Under the pieces are notes generated by a model that worked only from the letters and a program-made list of their open reading frames with translations, made no database searches and was not told the origin of the DNA. From Marisa cornuarietis (lineage: Eukaryota > Mollusca > Gastropoda > Architaenioglossa > Ampullariidae), in the NCBI GenBank assembly GCA_004794655.1, contig SMMW01000577.1, positions 682,001-746,000 on the forward strand: a DNA stretch of 64,000 bases, in the 5' to 3' direction. The position numbers and the translations under genes were made by a program. Shown one piece after another: positions 1 through 12,200 of this stretch. Position 1 is the stretch's first letter, and every line of letters begins with the position of its first letter.

Positions 1-287
1 GGGGGAATTTGAGAAATAGTTCAGATGGAAGATACGAATGGTGGAAAAAGAGTCTGCGTAGGTTATCATCCCCCTACCTCGAGCACAAAGACAACCCAAT
101 CTCCAAAAAAGCGTTCACTCCCTCATTCTCATAACCACATTAAGGATTGCAAGGTCCTGCCAGTGGTCAACACGCATGTCACCAACACAGTTGGTATGGC
201 GACGTCCTTACAGTGGCAAGGCGTTCGTTACCACTAAGATTTGCCTACCTCTCAGTTCATATCACGTCTCCGTCGGAAACAGTTTCT

Positions 288-329
288 GGATGCGACACTT
301 GTTCACAGGGCTGGCCATCGGGTTCCTCC
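288..329 (+). repeat. Degenerate SINE relic (middle module only)
   Basis: The stretch reads like the body of the tRNA-derived SINE at 40,226-40,459 and its relative at 16,512. It has a GATGCGACAC phrase, then GTTCACAGGGCTGG, then a GGTTCCTCC pyrimidine run, in the same order. No A or B box survives clearly upstream and no target-site duplication is seen. Confidence 0.4.
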
Positions 330-539
330 CCCCTCTTCCCCGGTAGACTGGCTCCTTTCCCTTTTTATTCCCAACTTTTCATACTGTAAAATCATCTTCA
401 CGGGGAAAAGAGTTTCCTATCAACCAAACGACGATCCAACTGAAGAATATGAATGTTCACATAACACATTAACGAAACACAAATCGTCAGGAATGTAAAG
501 TCACAAACACACTCTGACGGCCGCAAAAAATACTGAAAA

Positions 540-880
540 CCCACCCATATGGACTACTGGAAAACTGCAATACCACCTCGACGACCTCGGATACAGCTCC
601 CTGTGCGGGTCGCAGATCTGCGCTCGAGAAAGAGTGACCAGCGGATCCAGCCGTGCAGCTCCTGTAACCCCTTGCTAATTGTCCACGCGGATTATCCGGC
701 CCCAATAATCGATGACTCTCCAACCCCAGCCCGCTGGTCCGATCCCCCGGGTTGGAACCCCTCTGCCAAAAGACTGGAACTAATCCTCTAATCTTGAAGC
801 GCAGGCCAAGCGACATTTCTGAAGGAGGCCGAGGCGAAGGTCCGCGAGCTGTTCTAGTGATAAGAGACACCATCTTTCCC
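540..880. promoter_or_regulatory. Putative regulatory island with homeodomain-type motifs
   Basis: This CpG-rich block carries GGATTA at 689-694, TAATCC at 781-786, TAATTG at about 676, and an AATCGATGA word near 707-715 that resembles Onecut/Cut sites. The density of developmental-type sites resembles a conserved non-coding element. There is no direct evidence of function; conservation would have to be tested in related genomes. Confidence 0.25.
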
Positions 881-985
881 ATGTAGGGGAAAAGGCAGGA
901 GTGGGGACTCCTGCTTATGAACTCAAGCATCTCTCTCGCTACCTACCTATCGAACACATCCTTCTGTTCATTAACACGTTTCAAC

Positions 986-1165
986 GATTTGCCCACTATT
1001 GTGTCACCATATCGTTTTGCCCACTGTCATGTTACTGACCTAGATTTTGCCCACTGTCATGTCACTCTATTCTCGCTTTCCCACTGTCATGTCACTCTAT
1101 TCTCGCTTTCCCACTGTCATGTCACTCTATCCTACATTTTGCCCACTGTCATATCACTCTATCCT
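986..1165 (+). repeat. Minisatellite, about 30-bp unit
   Basis: Five to six head-to-tail units share the core CCCACTGTCATGTCACTCTA. The two central units (from about 1071 to 1130) are identical over 30 bp; the outer units at about 989, 1019, 1049 and 1142 are diverged and vary by a few bases in length. The tandem units keep a local reading frame open, but this is a by-product of the repeat. Confidence 0.85.
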
Positions 1166-1693
1166 CCTCTTTCCCAGAGTATCAAATTATTAACTCCTTA
1201 CCCCCTGTTATATCAGTTTATCCTTTCATCGAGCGCACCCGACGCATTTTTATCACGAGCCATGAAAAAAAGGCTCAAACTAAAAACCTCTTAGCATTTT
1301 CAAGTAATTAATCAAATGGCAAATAAGACACGACATTTATCGCCTACATAAATGGACCAAATTTAAATTTTAACACATTTTAAAATTAACATACCAAACA
1401 AATTAAGACTGACGCCGCCGATACGCCCGATAAGGTAAAGAAAAGCAGTTTCATTTCCATAATTCGTAGCAACAGACGGAAGTCACGTGGAAAGACCTCT
1501 GCGACGCTTAAATGCAACGCTCCGAAGCAGTCGACGTTTGTAAACAATACCCGAGGCAGTCGAGGCAGGACTTGTCTGCGCGTAAACCCGGATTTATCTA
1601 CCCCGTCTTTTCGTTCACTGACAGCACGACACCCGGTTCTTGGGACAACCGGATTTACGTCTTCTTAAAAAAAGAAATGTTGGGGGGAGGGGG
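1166..1693. other. Gene-free AT-rich then GC-rich spacer
   Basis: I see no exon, RNA gene or repeat here. The stretch 1290-1420 is A/T-rich; from about 1420 onward the sequence is CpG-rich with an E-box-like GTCACGTGG at 1482-1490. Confidence 0.4.
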
Positions 1694-1939
1694 TTAGGAG
1701 AGCGCAACCACCAGCTTCTGAGGCGCTGGAGGGCAGGCACGACATCTCACTCCCCCCAACTCCAAGTTACACCCATTGCATGCATCAGTTAAAGGACTGC
1801 ACCAAGCTCCTATGTCGCAGTCACACGGATCGCATAGGGATGAATTCATCCCATACAGGGCCCTAGAGTCCAAACACAAACACCCCACCAAATACCCGAA
1901 AACTAGTAAAGATAAAAGCACAGTTGTCTTGATTTCGGG
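1694..1939 (-). CDS. Doubtful cysteine-rich open frame, possibly a relic or lone laminin-EGF-like exon
   Basis: On the minus strand a frame runs from just after a TAA (about 1940) to a stop at 1694. It has a hydrophobic stretch (LLSLLVFGYLVGCLCL) followed by a cluster with eight cysteines in about 36 residues. The pattern CDCDIG...C..LTDAC.GC....GVRC.AC is reminiscent of a laminin-type EGF repeat, but spacing is imperfect. There is no ATG ahead of the hydrophobic part; the first ATG lies after it. The frame could therefore only be an exon with an upstream start, a decayed exon, or chance. No flanking partner exon was found. I would not annotate it as a gene without transcript support. Confidence 0.2.
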   Translation of the reverse strand, partial: PEIKTTVLLSLLVFGYLVGCLCLDSRALYGMNSSLCDPCDCDIGAWCSPLTDACNGCNLELGGVRCRACPPAPQKLVVALS

Positions 1940-4900
1940 TTAGAGGCAGGGTCAGAGTCAGATTTCGTCAAAAAGAAAATAAATTTTCTGTAGGAGAGTA
2001 CAAGCGCTACGTCATGCATAATATATGCATTTTCAAACGACCAATCACAACGGCGATTCGGAAGAAATCTTTGTAAATAACTCCGTTTGCATAAAAACGT
2101 GGGGCTCTGAATGGGATGACATCACCTTCTTTTCGCCTATGGTCTCATTTGCAGTTTGACACCAGTTACGGGTGGACGGACAGCATGAGCTGTTTACGAC
2201 CTTACCCCGTACAGCGACAGACCGCCTTTCAAGGTTAATTCGCCGCCGCTCTTCCGCGCAGGAGAGGTGAAAATAAAACTGCCAGCCCGGATACGAGTCC
2301 CCCGCCCCCTACTCACACACTCCCCGTAGTGTGTTTCAAGCTTAAAAGCAAGGTTGGTAATTATACTGGCTTAGCCGATGAAAGGGTGCTATCGTCCCGA
2401 AGATCTGCGAACGCGTGTTAATGTAAAAAAGAAAAAAAAAATGAGCTGGGCCCATTTTGCAAACTCGCGCCATTTGCCGATGCCTGACGCAGCAGAGAAA
2501 TGCCTAACAGAGAACAGAATTAATGCTCACACCTTTAGAGCTACCATTTCTTTCTCTTGTAATTGCAACTAAAGGGAAGAAAAAAGAGAATGGGCCACGG
2601 AGAGAGAAAGAAAGAGATAGAAAAAAATGAGAGAAATGTGTATACTACATTATCATCCACGTCCTGATCGCTTGTCTGTCCCCTAAGCAATTTCTCATAT
2701 TTTGCGCATGAAACCGGACACGCATTTGTTTCTCCTACGTTTTTACTATCGAGTACAAAAGACAAACCAGCTGTAAATGAGAGAGAGAGAGAGGGAAAAA
2801 AGGACTAATGGCAGGACAGTTGGAAACACTAGGTTAGATCAGTCAGGTACATCTAGTGTTTGTCGTTCCCCATTGTATGGTCTTGCTCTCACGCATGCGC
2901 GTGCACACACAGACACACACACACACACACACGCATATGAGTCCAACAAGAGAAAGAACTGGTGTAAAAACATGGAAAGTTAAGAAGAGCAGACAAATCT
3001 CACTTGGAGAGGAAAAAGGAAGAGGTTTAAATAACGGGTTTAAAAGCGAACAAGAGGGGAAATGGGGGGTGGGGAATCGGGACCGCACGCGCGCACACAC
3101 ACACACCAACATAAAAAAATCGCTTGGCGGAATCAGTAAAGATGGTGCCTACGGTAGGAGGCTGGGTGGTGGCTGGGAAGGGAGGTAAATGCCGTGGTGC
3201 GCGAGTGCTTTCTCTTAGGCCCTTACTGAAGTCGAGTCAGTTTTTGCAGCTTGGCGTAAGTCTAATAAGCAAAGCAGATAAAGGATCCTCTTTGACAGCA
3301 CTCAGGTATAGCTAGCAGCTCCCCCCCACCCCTCAAACACCATCCGCTTCTTAATCCACCCCTCCGTCGCCACTCCAGCTGCCACCATGGCTAGTCCTGT
3401 CGTCGTATCGCAACGCCACGTATGAACTTTTCTCATCGCTGCCAATAAAAAGCACTTAGGTGGCATGAACCGATTTTCGTCGTCGTCTAGCGCACCTCTG
3501 GCTCGCTACTCCCTCCATTCGATCCGTCCTTTCTTTCCAGCTCCTATTTTTTTTCTTCTTCTTTTAAAGGCCGTATCTCACCGTCCCCTTCCCAGTGTTT
3601 TAAGCGGGCCTTTCCGTTAAGCTGCTTCCTACGTAACGTCAAGCGTAGACTGCGAAAAATCCACTCAGCCGGAGATTTAAAAAATCCCTTCCAATCCCCT
3701 CACCACCCTCCACATCCTGACGCACCTCCTGGCCAGAGCCACCTGCCGGCAATCGCAGCCACCAGCATAGCGAGACAGGGAACCAAGGGGAGAGAAGCAA
3801 CTGTTGCTGAAGACGTGAGTGCTGTCCCCCAACGCACGAAGAGGTTTGTGTCACATCAAATTCCTTGAAGCTTTCTCTGTTCTTTCCCATTCCTCTTCTT
3901 TCGTCATTTTACTTTTAGGTCAGGTGTTTCACATACCCAGATAACAGTCAACAGGCATTAGTTCAAGGATATTAAGTCCTGACTTACATTTAAAAAGTAT
4001 TTTTACGATCTACTAGCAGATTACTTGATCTAAAGAAGAATAATTTAACACAGCAAATAAATTTCTAAGACGGAAACAAAAACCACCACCATCACCCCCC
4101 CCCACACCGCTTTTATTACCAGATGCCCAGAGCTTTCACCAAACCTTCCTATGAAGAATGCAAGAACATGGCCTGTCTTTCCAAAACACCGCTTGGTGCA
4201 AGTTGCAGGTTATCAATATTGAAACTTTAACTGCTAACAAGACATCCCACGATGGCTCCAGTCGACATCGTGCCCACAGTCTCACCTACTTAGTTAAGGT
4301 GGTAGTGGGAAGAGGTTAGGGAAAACAGAAAAAGCTGTAGGTACCGTCGCAACACCCCATGCACCTTTTGAGGCTCGAACCACGGCACCAGTTACCTTGA
4401 CAACTGCTGCGCTGTTCAAATTCGCGAACACTGGTTGCCGCCCCTGAAGCGGAGATTAGGGCGCCCATAACTCCATCAACGTGTAACTGAAATAAAGCCC
4501 TTTTAACTGTTTTATCATCAGATACGCCGGCTCGCAAGAAAACTGGCATAAATGATAAACTTTTCCCTGGCTTTGATTTCTCCTAGAAAGGTAAAATGGC
4601 CTGGTGATTTAATTTGAGCGCAGGGAGAGCACAGCGATTAACTGTGATAGTCCACGGGCATTAACCGCTTCCAGTTAGTTTTGTCTTTTGAGATAAGATA
4701 CCTTAATTTCCACTTCTGAGAACAGATGGATAGATAGCGGGAAGTTAAACACGCGGCTATCATTTTCTCTTCCTTTCAAAAATAAGCGACTGCACGTAAA
4801 AACTGATTAAGTCTTTGATCTTATAAGATTATTATTCCTGGCCCACTGCCTTACATAAAGTGTAACACTTACGGATCACTCCGTGCGAACGCGTGTAAAC

Positions 4901-7080
4901 GACTTCCGACAAAAAAATACGGACTGGAAACTGACTTTTAAGTGATTTCGTTAAACGAGCTATCAAAATGCTTTCCGCAGCGTGACTCCATACAAAACCT
5001 CTCTAAAAGAGTACAAATGCGACTTTAGTTCTGGCGAATCAAAGCGACGAAAAGTTTCTAGTTGTACGATCCAGGGCAATGTGGTGTTGCTAGTGGAAAT
5101 AAAAGTTAGTGGAAACCAAAATCCGACACAGCTTTCCTTTATTCCGTCATTTCGTCTGAGTTGTCTTCCTTTATCCTGACGTGTGCTTTGAGTCAGGTGG
5201 GTCATCCTCTCTCAAACGATCCTGTAAACCCCATCAACTTGTGCTAAAGGTTTCAGTCAAGGCGCCGAAAAAAGCACTTTATTGTAAGGCGGTTTTCAGG
5301 ATGGAATGGTACACAGCAATTAGAATAAACAAACAAATTATTTTTAAAAACCGACCTTTGCAAATGGCAAGAGACCATTTAAGTGCGAGTGCGTCTAAAC
5401 AACTTTTATTAATGCTAAAATCACTAAGTGCCTCTAGAATCGGACCAGATTAAGGAAATTAAAGATAACTGTCAACACAACTCAGACTAAGCAGACCCCA
5501 CGTCACACAGAGTAAAGGACGAGCACTGTCTACAATGCACACAGACAGAGGACCTAATGTTATGAGTCAAACGGGTGCAAATTAATAGAATGAGTTGACT
5601 TGTTCACAGAGATAAAGAAAAGGTCATCCCTGGATTTCCTCAATACATGCCACTAGTAACCTGTGAAGAATCTTGAAACTAGAGCGACGGCTGGGATGAA
5701 TGACATTTCATTTCAGCACTCCGTAACTCGTTTAAGAATATGAAGTTTGTGAGATATGTCGCAGGTCCTGATTTAACTACATACAATATATCAAGTTGGC
5801 TAGCAGTAGGCAGCGAGTACAGAAACTGAAAAGGGAAGGAACTGACGTTAATTAGCCAGGTTAGTTCCTTTAAAAAAAAAAAGTTTGATCGTTGTACTTA
5901 CACTCAGTCTTGTGGTAAATAAATTGTTGAATTATTAAAAAAATTGTCGCGGCTTTGTTAAATGAGTGAAACTGTCTCCCTTTATCCTCTCCGATTTCTC
6001 TCCCTCCCTATCTCTTCTTCCTGTGCATCAATCTCGCTCTTTCGGCTAGTCTCGCGCTTTCTTATGCGTGTAAGGAAGTCGCGCCAGATTTATGGGTACA
6101 AGTGGGTTTTATCTATTCTTTGCACAAATTTAAAGTTTAGGATTTAGCTGACAGACCACGGGATCTGTGAATAATCCTGCAGCAAAAGTGACCATTTTAG
6201 CTGTGAGCAAAAAAAGCCGTGATCGAACAGGAAGGAATTCCTTTACAATGACCCTACGTTAGCGCTTTGTAATAAAAGCAACCGTAACAACAACCTTTCT
6301 CCAGAAAAATGTGTTTGTCCTGAACGACCTTTCACTGACACCCAGTCCACCTTCCCCAGGAAATGAAAAGCGCGCGCAGATACTCGTGCTTTCGGACGCT
6401 ACATGGATGTCCAGCGCTAGTCTAGCGGCGAGGGAAAACGACAAAATCCACCACCCCCCACCCCCCCACACACAAAATGGCGCAGTAACACACAAAGTGT
6501 GGCCGTCTCTCCGTCCACTCACCATCACCTACGCATAACCTGCGCCTTGGGTGTCACTACGTCATGCTTCAAACTTGTTGGAGACCTGTGGACCTCGGCC
6601 TTGTAACCTTCATCCTGGTGTGCAACATCCAGGGATACGTTTTGTCTTTTACCACACCCATGCTAAAAGTCCCGATAAATGTGTCTCCAGTGTACATGGG
6701 AAACGAAGTGAGTGAGAATGGCTCACCTTTCTTTCTCGCGTCGCCCCTCAACAATACTCCTTGTCTCTCGCCAGATAAAACCTCATCATTCGTCTTGGCT
6801 TGCAACTAGAACGCTTCATTCCGAGAGAAATCTCCCTACAGTCTGGGACATCTCGGTGAGTGAAAGAGTGTTCGTGTGAGTGAGTTCTTTACAATACTTG
6901 TTTGTTAATGCCAACAATACACTGATGTTAAAGGAGTTTGGCAAGGTGAAAAATTTCCCTTGAATATAACTCTAATTCTCTTTCTCTCTTTCTCTGTGGC
7001 GATGCAATGCTGTCCTGTACTACGAAGCTATATTGCAAACGCTTGTGACTTTGATTACAAAGTATGCTGCTTAATGTTTC
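1940..7080. other. Gene-free region with simple repeats
   Basis: No recognisable coding exon was found on either strand. It holds CA microsatellites near 2904-2933 and 3085-3107, purine runs near 2570-2640 and 2780-2800, a C-run at 4096-4106, and a C-rich tract near 6448-6475. A consensus Kozak start (GCCACCATGG) at 3381-3390 opens only a 12-codon frame. Confidence 0.5.
2904..2933. repeat. CA microsatellite
   Basis: A nearly pure CA run (one AG interruption) of about 30 bp follows a GCATGCGCGTG stretch. A second short CA run lies at 3085-3107. Confidence 0.9.
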
Positions 7081-7088
7081 TTGCTGAT

Positions 7089-7205
7089 CACTAGTCTAGC
7101 AGCGGACAGCCGATTGGTTAGAGAACTGGCATCCAAATTAGAAGGCACGCAGGTTCGAAACCCGTGTGGCGCAGCTGTTGGGAATGGAATGGGGCACTTG
7201 ACTCC
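7089..7205 (+). repeat. tRNA-derived SINE (head and start of body)
   Basis: A tRNA-like head is visible. GATTGGTTAGAGAAC resembles a polymerase III A box. About 30 bp on, AGGTTCGAAACCC is a near-perfect B box. The following GGGCACTTGACTCC is like body modules of invertebrate tRNA SINEs. The acceptor stem cannot be folded into a functional tRNA, so this is a SINE rather than a tRNA gene. No target-site duplication could be fixed by eye. Confidence 0.6.
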
Positions 7206-8552
7206 GTCGAAGATTGAAGAAACAAAGGCAGAAAGAGGTAAAGGAGATGGGCAAGTATGGTCTATACCTGTATATTAGTTAAAAAAAATAAAGAAGTGCT
7301 GGATAGCGGCTGTAAAACTTTCAACCTTGCAGCATGGATGAAGAAATTCTATACAACGCACCACATGAACCAGCCAGAGTATGCTTTTGTGATATCGTTT
7401 TTGGCGGTTTGCAGAGCGGATGAAAAGGGAGGGGAGTCTGCCAATGTCTTGTTCATTTTTCAAGTGCGCAAGCGAGCGTGCGCGAGACAGAACGAGGAGC
7501 AGGAATGGTGCACACATCTCATTTTTTCCTTCTATTTTCAGGCGTCATATAGCGAATCGCAATTTTCCTCGTGAAATTTATTTCAAGAAGGGGAAAGTCG
7601 TTAGCGATAAGTCGACAAGGATGACTTCAAAAGGCGTCATTTGCGAGCGATAATCTAACATCGCCGAAAACTGTAGCGTTGGGCTTACACGGTCCTCGCT
7701 CGACCGACCCATCCGCTTGTGTGAGGAAACGAAACATCTTTCTCCTCCCTCTCCACGTGGAGGAACAGTAGCCATGCTGCTTCTAGCATCACTTCAGCCA
7801 CGCACCTCACTGACTGCCAGTCACCGTTACCCATCTACTGTACTATTGGTGCATGACATGGACCATCGAACCACCTTACCTCCTACTCCGCCACATTATG
7901 TCTGAATAATCACGACTGTCTAACGACTTCTGAATGACCAGGACGTTCCAACCACATGGCTCCTGATAAGCACAATTTAACTTCTGACTCACCTTGTCTA
8001 CACCACGTGACTTCTGACTCGTTCTGTCCACACTATACTATTTCTACAACCTGTTCTTCTGGAAAATCAGTTGCTTGTTCCCTCCTACATGCTAGACTTT
8101 CTCCGTCACAACTTTCATGAAATAACATCTACACAAAGAAGGGTCGCTTGCTCCAGAGAAGACACGATGAAAACGTTTTAGTCATATCAAGTCCCCCATC
8201 TATTATATGTGATATGTAATAAAATATGTACTTTACAGAATGTATTATATATATATATATGTGTGTGTAAAGACATTTCTAAAACAGAAATGTGAAACTG
8301 TTTGCACAGGTACGTTTGCATCCCGCCATAAGAGCTCAGTCAGTCGTCACGGACGGTCAGTCAACCTTGCTGTGCTGTGATGCCGTGACCAGCACGACCA
8401 GTTTCCCCTGAACACATCATAAAAGATTAACTGTCACCGACAGTCGTTTCGTCAGGACAACTTGACTAGTCTTAATGAGAGCTGCTTCTGAAGCTGTCGA
8501 TAAATGCTCCCAACGCTATCGATAATCTTGATAACAGAGAGCACTGGGTTCC

Positions 8553-8560
8553 TGACGTCA
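8553..8560. promoter_or_regulatory. Perfect CRE palindrome
   Basis: TGACGTCA, the consensus CREB/ATF site. It is one of four perfect copies in the left 35 kb (also 14,644, 19,976 and 34,509). There is no nearby gene to assign it to. Confidence 0.45.
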
Positions 8561-8835
8561 GCTGTAACACGATCGGGTACAATGTGCGACTCGGTTGTTA
8601 AAGCTGTTTCTGACAGCGATGACGAGGAAGAGAAGGGAATTGCGGAAGGTGAAAAAAGGCGAACGAAGACAATGATTATGTGTTCTTACAGACTGTCATG
8701 ATAATAAAATTCCAGGTCACCAAAGCCTATACTTTAGCGGAAACGTTTCTGGAAGGCATGAAGCACCTGAAGTGCAGGTATCACTGCTTATCTCCACCTT
8801 GTTACTTCAAGCGCAACATTTTATTCACAAAAGTA

Positions 8836-8900
8836 CACACACATATATATATATATACAGATATGCAAACACACACACACACGCATGCACGCACGCACGT
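8836..8900. repeat. Compound CA/TA/CA microsatellite
   Basis: A CA run is followed by ATATATATATAT, then a CA run, then CGCATGCACGCACG. This is simple-sequence DNA, and it keeps several frames falsely open. Confidence 0.9.
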
Positions 8901-10960
8901 GCAGTGGTGCACTGTACCCAGAGCTGTGACAATCATTGTGGGAAGAGTACCACGTTTAACAGAGGTCATAATCAGTACAAACATAACAACCCTGTCTCGT
9001 AAAATGAGTCATCACCTTCTTTCCTGCTTAAAAACTATTTAGTGAACACCGACACTTTCACTACCCAAGCAGACCAGCACATTGTACTTATAAAGTGTCA
9101 TTAAACTGGCTAATTTGTATCTCGTGTGCACAATTGCACCTGGAGTTGGCGTGAATGGGAAAAGAGGGACTCATGTCCAAGAACTTACCCCTGATTCTTG
9201 AGAAATGTAGAAACTGCTATTTTAATCAGCCAACAAGCTTCTTTTTTTTCAAATGAACAGCCATAGAAATCCACAATTTTTCCCAGCAGTAACACCTTGT
9301 CGTTTAACCCGTCACCTCTTCGCTGTTATTAATACAGGACATTTATTACACTGCGTTTACCAGTTAAAGCGCACATACTTCGGCAAATGTATATGTGATA
9401 GGTAAAAAAACCAACGTCCAATGTGCATATGTGAGAATAAGGAAATGTGACAATGTGACAATGGAAAAGCCTTCAACTCGTTTCAACATGTCTTAACCTC
9501 CATCTCTATTTTGTGGACAAAAAGAAAGCAAGTGAGACTGCATTCGCTCCTTTAGATATCCACCCCCGGGGCCGTAGATGCAAAGCGAGGTCACACGTTG
9601 CCCTGGGACAAAGTGGGGAAACCAAGGACAAGTGTCTTGTCTCCGAAGTTACAAATTAAAGCGGGTTACAGACCCCGCAAACATTGGCTTATATTACTTT
9701 ACCCTAGAGAATCTTTGCCACATCTTTATGACTACATCCCCAGGGGTAAAGCTACAACTGGGACTCTGGACACCGCTTAAAACTACTAAGACGCTTGTCC
9801 TCGTGTTCCTTACTTTGCCCTGAGAACGACTTACCTTCGCTTCACAACTACGGCCCCTGAATGTTAAGTCCACTTCGCCGACAGACGCGAAGGCTCATGC
9901 AACCCATTCTATAATTATGTCCCTTGTTTTCTTCGTTCCGTTTCTGTGTGTGGGGGGCAAGGTCAAGCTCTTTAATCCACACTAGAATTGGGTTAATCTG
10001 GCGAGTGGCAGTAGGCGAGGACTGGTGTCAGGCACTTCCGGTGCCAACGGAACACGCCAGAGAGCTTGGCAGCTTAGGCATCGACACTAGTGGGAGGGGT
10101 GGAGGTAGTATCAAAAATAAAGCGAATAAAAAGAATTGTTGTAAAAACTGTCTGCCAGCACGCTGAGCCACAACGAGGCTAAGACCCAGATTTCTTCCTG
10201 CGACAAGCAACGAACCGGACGGAGCCGAAGCGAGAACAGAGCAGACCCACGCTAGGCGCGTTCTGAACTGGACACATTGTCGAATATGTCACTATATTTG
10301 GTGAATGTTTGACATGACCAGTATTCGTTAATTTTACACACAAAGTCACGTCCTCAACAGGTGTTGTCGTCAGAAAGCCTGTTCTTTAGCGGGCACAGTG
10401 TCGAACCGTCAAACCTGAAAATTCTCCCAAACCACCAATGCATTGGCAAATGTATTTGCAAGTAAGTTTGGACTCAAAACAAAACGATGACCAAAGCTCC
10501 AACTTCCCGAACGTTTGGCTCAAAATATTTGGTCTCCTGTGACCTTCACACACAGCTTTGTCTCATACCTGGTCAAACGTTCGACATTTGCCCGATCAAG
10601 AAGGGCCTTCAAGATGATCGGTGACAAAACACCGAAGACGGTTGCGGCAACTCTGATGGTTGGCCGTTCGTTGCCTTTGCCGGTCAATGCTCAGCCAAAA
10701 ACGTTGGCTTAAAGGATGTGCACTGACAGCCAGACACCCACCCATGACGCAGTGCCTCGCGCCGGAAGCGAAGAGCGGTGCGACGCCGGAAGTAGATGGT
10801 TTGGTTTCACCACACGACACAGCTTGATGTGCGGTCGAAACTGTGGCGACTAGCACCGTAAACCTCTGAACACAGTCTTGAACATTTCTCCTTCATCCCA
10901 ACATAAAAAACAGTCTGATGTTAACGTATGCGTTCCGCTTCTGCACGCGAACACTAAAGC

Positions 10961-11060
10961 AATTGGTGGAATATCTAGGTTCTTGTGGTTAAGAGTGATT
11001 GGTGGAATATCTATCTCATGGCTAAAATGTGATTGGTGGAATATCTAGGTTCTTGTGGTT
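10961..11060 (+). repeat. Three short direct repeats carrying inverted CCAAT boxes
   Basis: The word ATTGGTGGAATATCTA occurs at 10,962, 10,998 and 11,032, spaced 36 and 34 bp. The first and third copies also share the following GGTTCTTGTGGTT. Each copy contains ATTGG, an inverted CCAAT (NF-Y-type) core, so the array could be regulatory or a small minisatellite. Confidence 0.75.
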
Positions 11061-11949
11061 GAAGTGCGGAAAGGAATTGAATTGCTTCTCCACGCCGCGG
11101 TAGATGTAAGCCAAACGTTATTGCAGCGCTACATGAGATCAGCAAGCAATAGTAGAGTGGTTATTTATTCCAGGAGAATGCGGCAACTTTGACATGACAG
11201 GTCTTTCATTACTAGAAGTACGGGAAGTGAGAAAACAGCGCAAAAGGCCGTCTATCCAACTGCAGTCAGTTTTATCCAGGTCTGTGATTTTTGTACAAGC
11301 CCAGACTCAACAAGTCCACAAGACTCCAGAAACTGTCGTTTAAATGACGGCCGTCTGGTTCTCTTCGTGGACATTGTCCCTGCCTTCGTCAGAAACACTG
11401 TTTTTTCTCAAAAGAACTCGCTGTCGGCGTGACTGTCGGCGCTATATATCAGCTCTTAGTGCTGAGATACGCGTGACCTCGTGAACGAAAACCTGGGGTC
11501 GGGCGCACAGTAAGCTGTTAGCTGCGCGACTAATGCCTAGCAGTCAGCTAAATCCCTTATAAAATATTAGTAGTGTAGTTGACTGCTAGATAGCTAGCGA
11601 GAAGAGGTGTTCTGTGCACCCAGCTTCAGGCCGCTTTCTCTTGACCTTAACCAGACTGCTTACTTGAGCCAAACCTGTTCGGCGACCTGAACTTTCTTAC
11701 AGAATCTTATTTGTACACTTCAATGAAACTTTTCTTCTTAACGGATTTCTGAACGATTTCTTCTCGTTGCCACTTCCCCTTCCCCGGAGAGAGAAAGAGA
11801 AGGACGGGGGAGACGAAGTCAGCGTGTGGAGTGCCAGCGTGCACGCCAGTCTGCACGGTTCGCGTGAATCTGCAGGTTTTATGAAAACGCAGGTTCCGGC
11901 GATTAGCCTGGGGGTAACAAAAGCTAGGGCGGCTCTACAGGTAATCTTC
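11061..11949. other. Gene-free spacer
   Basis: No exon, RNA gene or repeat recognised. The sequence is CpG-rich and unremarkable. Confidence 0.4.
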
Positions 11950-12200
11950 TTTGTCAGGGAAATGGGATGAAAATAAGACAGATGGCGGGATTAGCGGCGC
12001 AAGCTGCTTAAAGTGGGATAGAGGACTAAAATGAAATCGCCGGGCGGGATTACGCGTCCTGACAGCCCCCTCCGCCACTGGGCGCCCACCACGGTAAGGG
12101 GCAGATAAGACAGATGCGGAGATCAGGGTAATGAGGGAAGGGGGGAACGAAGACAAAGGATAAAAAAGACAATACCCAGGCGAGGCTTCGGGGTTAAGGG
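11950..12200. promoter_or_regulatory. Putative regulatory island with GGATTA and GATA motifs
   Basis: This GC-rich block has GGGATTA at 11,987-11,993 and 12,046-12,052, AGATAAGAC (GATA-type) near 12,104-12,112, and CAGATG E-boxes. The base composition differs from the flanks. I infer a candidate developmental enhancer; nothing in the sequence proves activity. Confidence 0.3.

Larger units (their letters stand above)
1..985. other. Gene-free, moderately GC-rich sequence
   Basis: No convincing gene is seen. An open frame of about 147 codons on the minus strand (930 to 487) has no recognisable domain and lies over the conserved-looking island at 540-880. Bases 288-329 look like the middle of the SINE family seen at 16,512 and 40,226, with the shared phrases GTTCACAGGGCTGGCC and GGTTCCTCC, so an old SINE relic probably sits there. 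Confidence 0.5.
7206..10960. other. Gene-free region
   Basis: No exon or RNA gene was recognised. It includes a TA/TG microsatellite at 8245-8268, a mixed TA/CA microsatellite at about 8836-8900, and a perfect CRE palindrome at 8553-8560. Open frames of 60 to 120 codons here show no domain and mostly run through microsatellites. Confidence 0.5.

Noticed and set aside
487..930. 147-codon minus-strand frame
   Set aside because: It covers a CpG-rich motif island, has no domain, and competes with an open frame on the other strand.
986..1165. CRISPR-like array of about 30-bp repeats
   Set aside because: Units are contiguous without unique spacers, and the window is eukaryotic; it is a minisatellite.
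7089..7160. Possible tRNA gene (clear B box)
   Set aside because: The acceptor stem does not pair and the sequence continues into a SINE body, so it is a SINE head.
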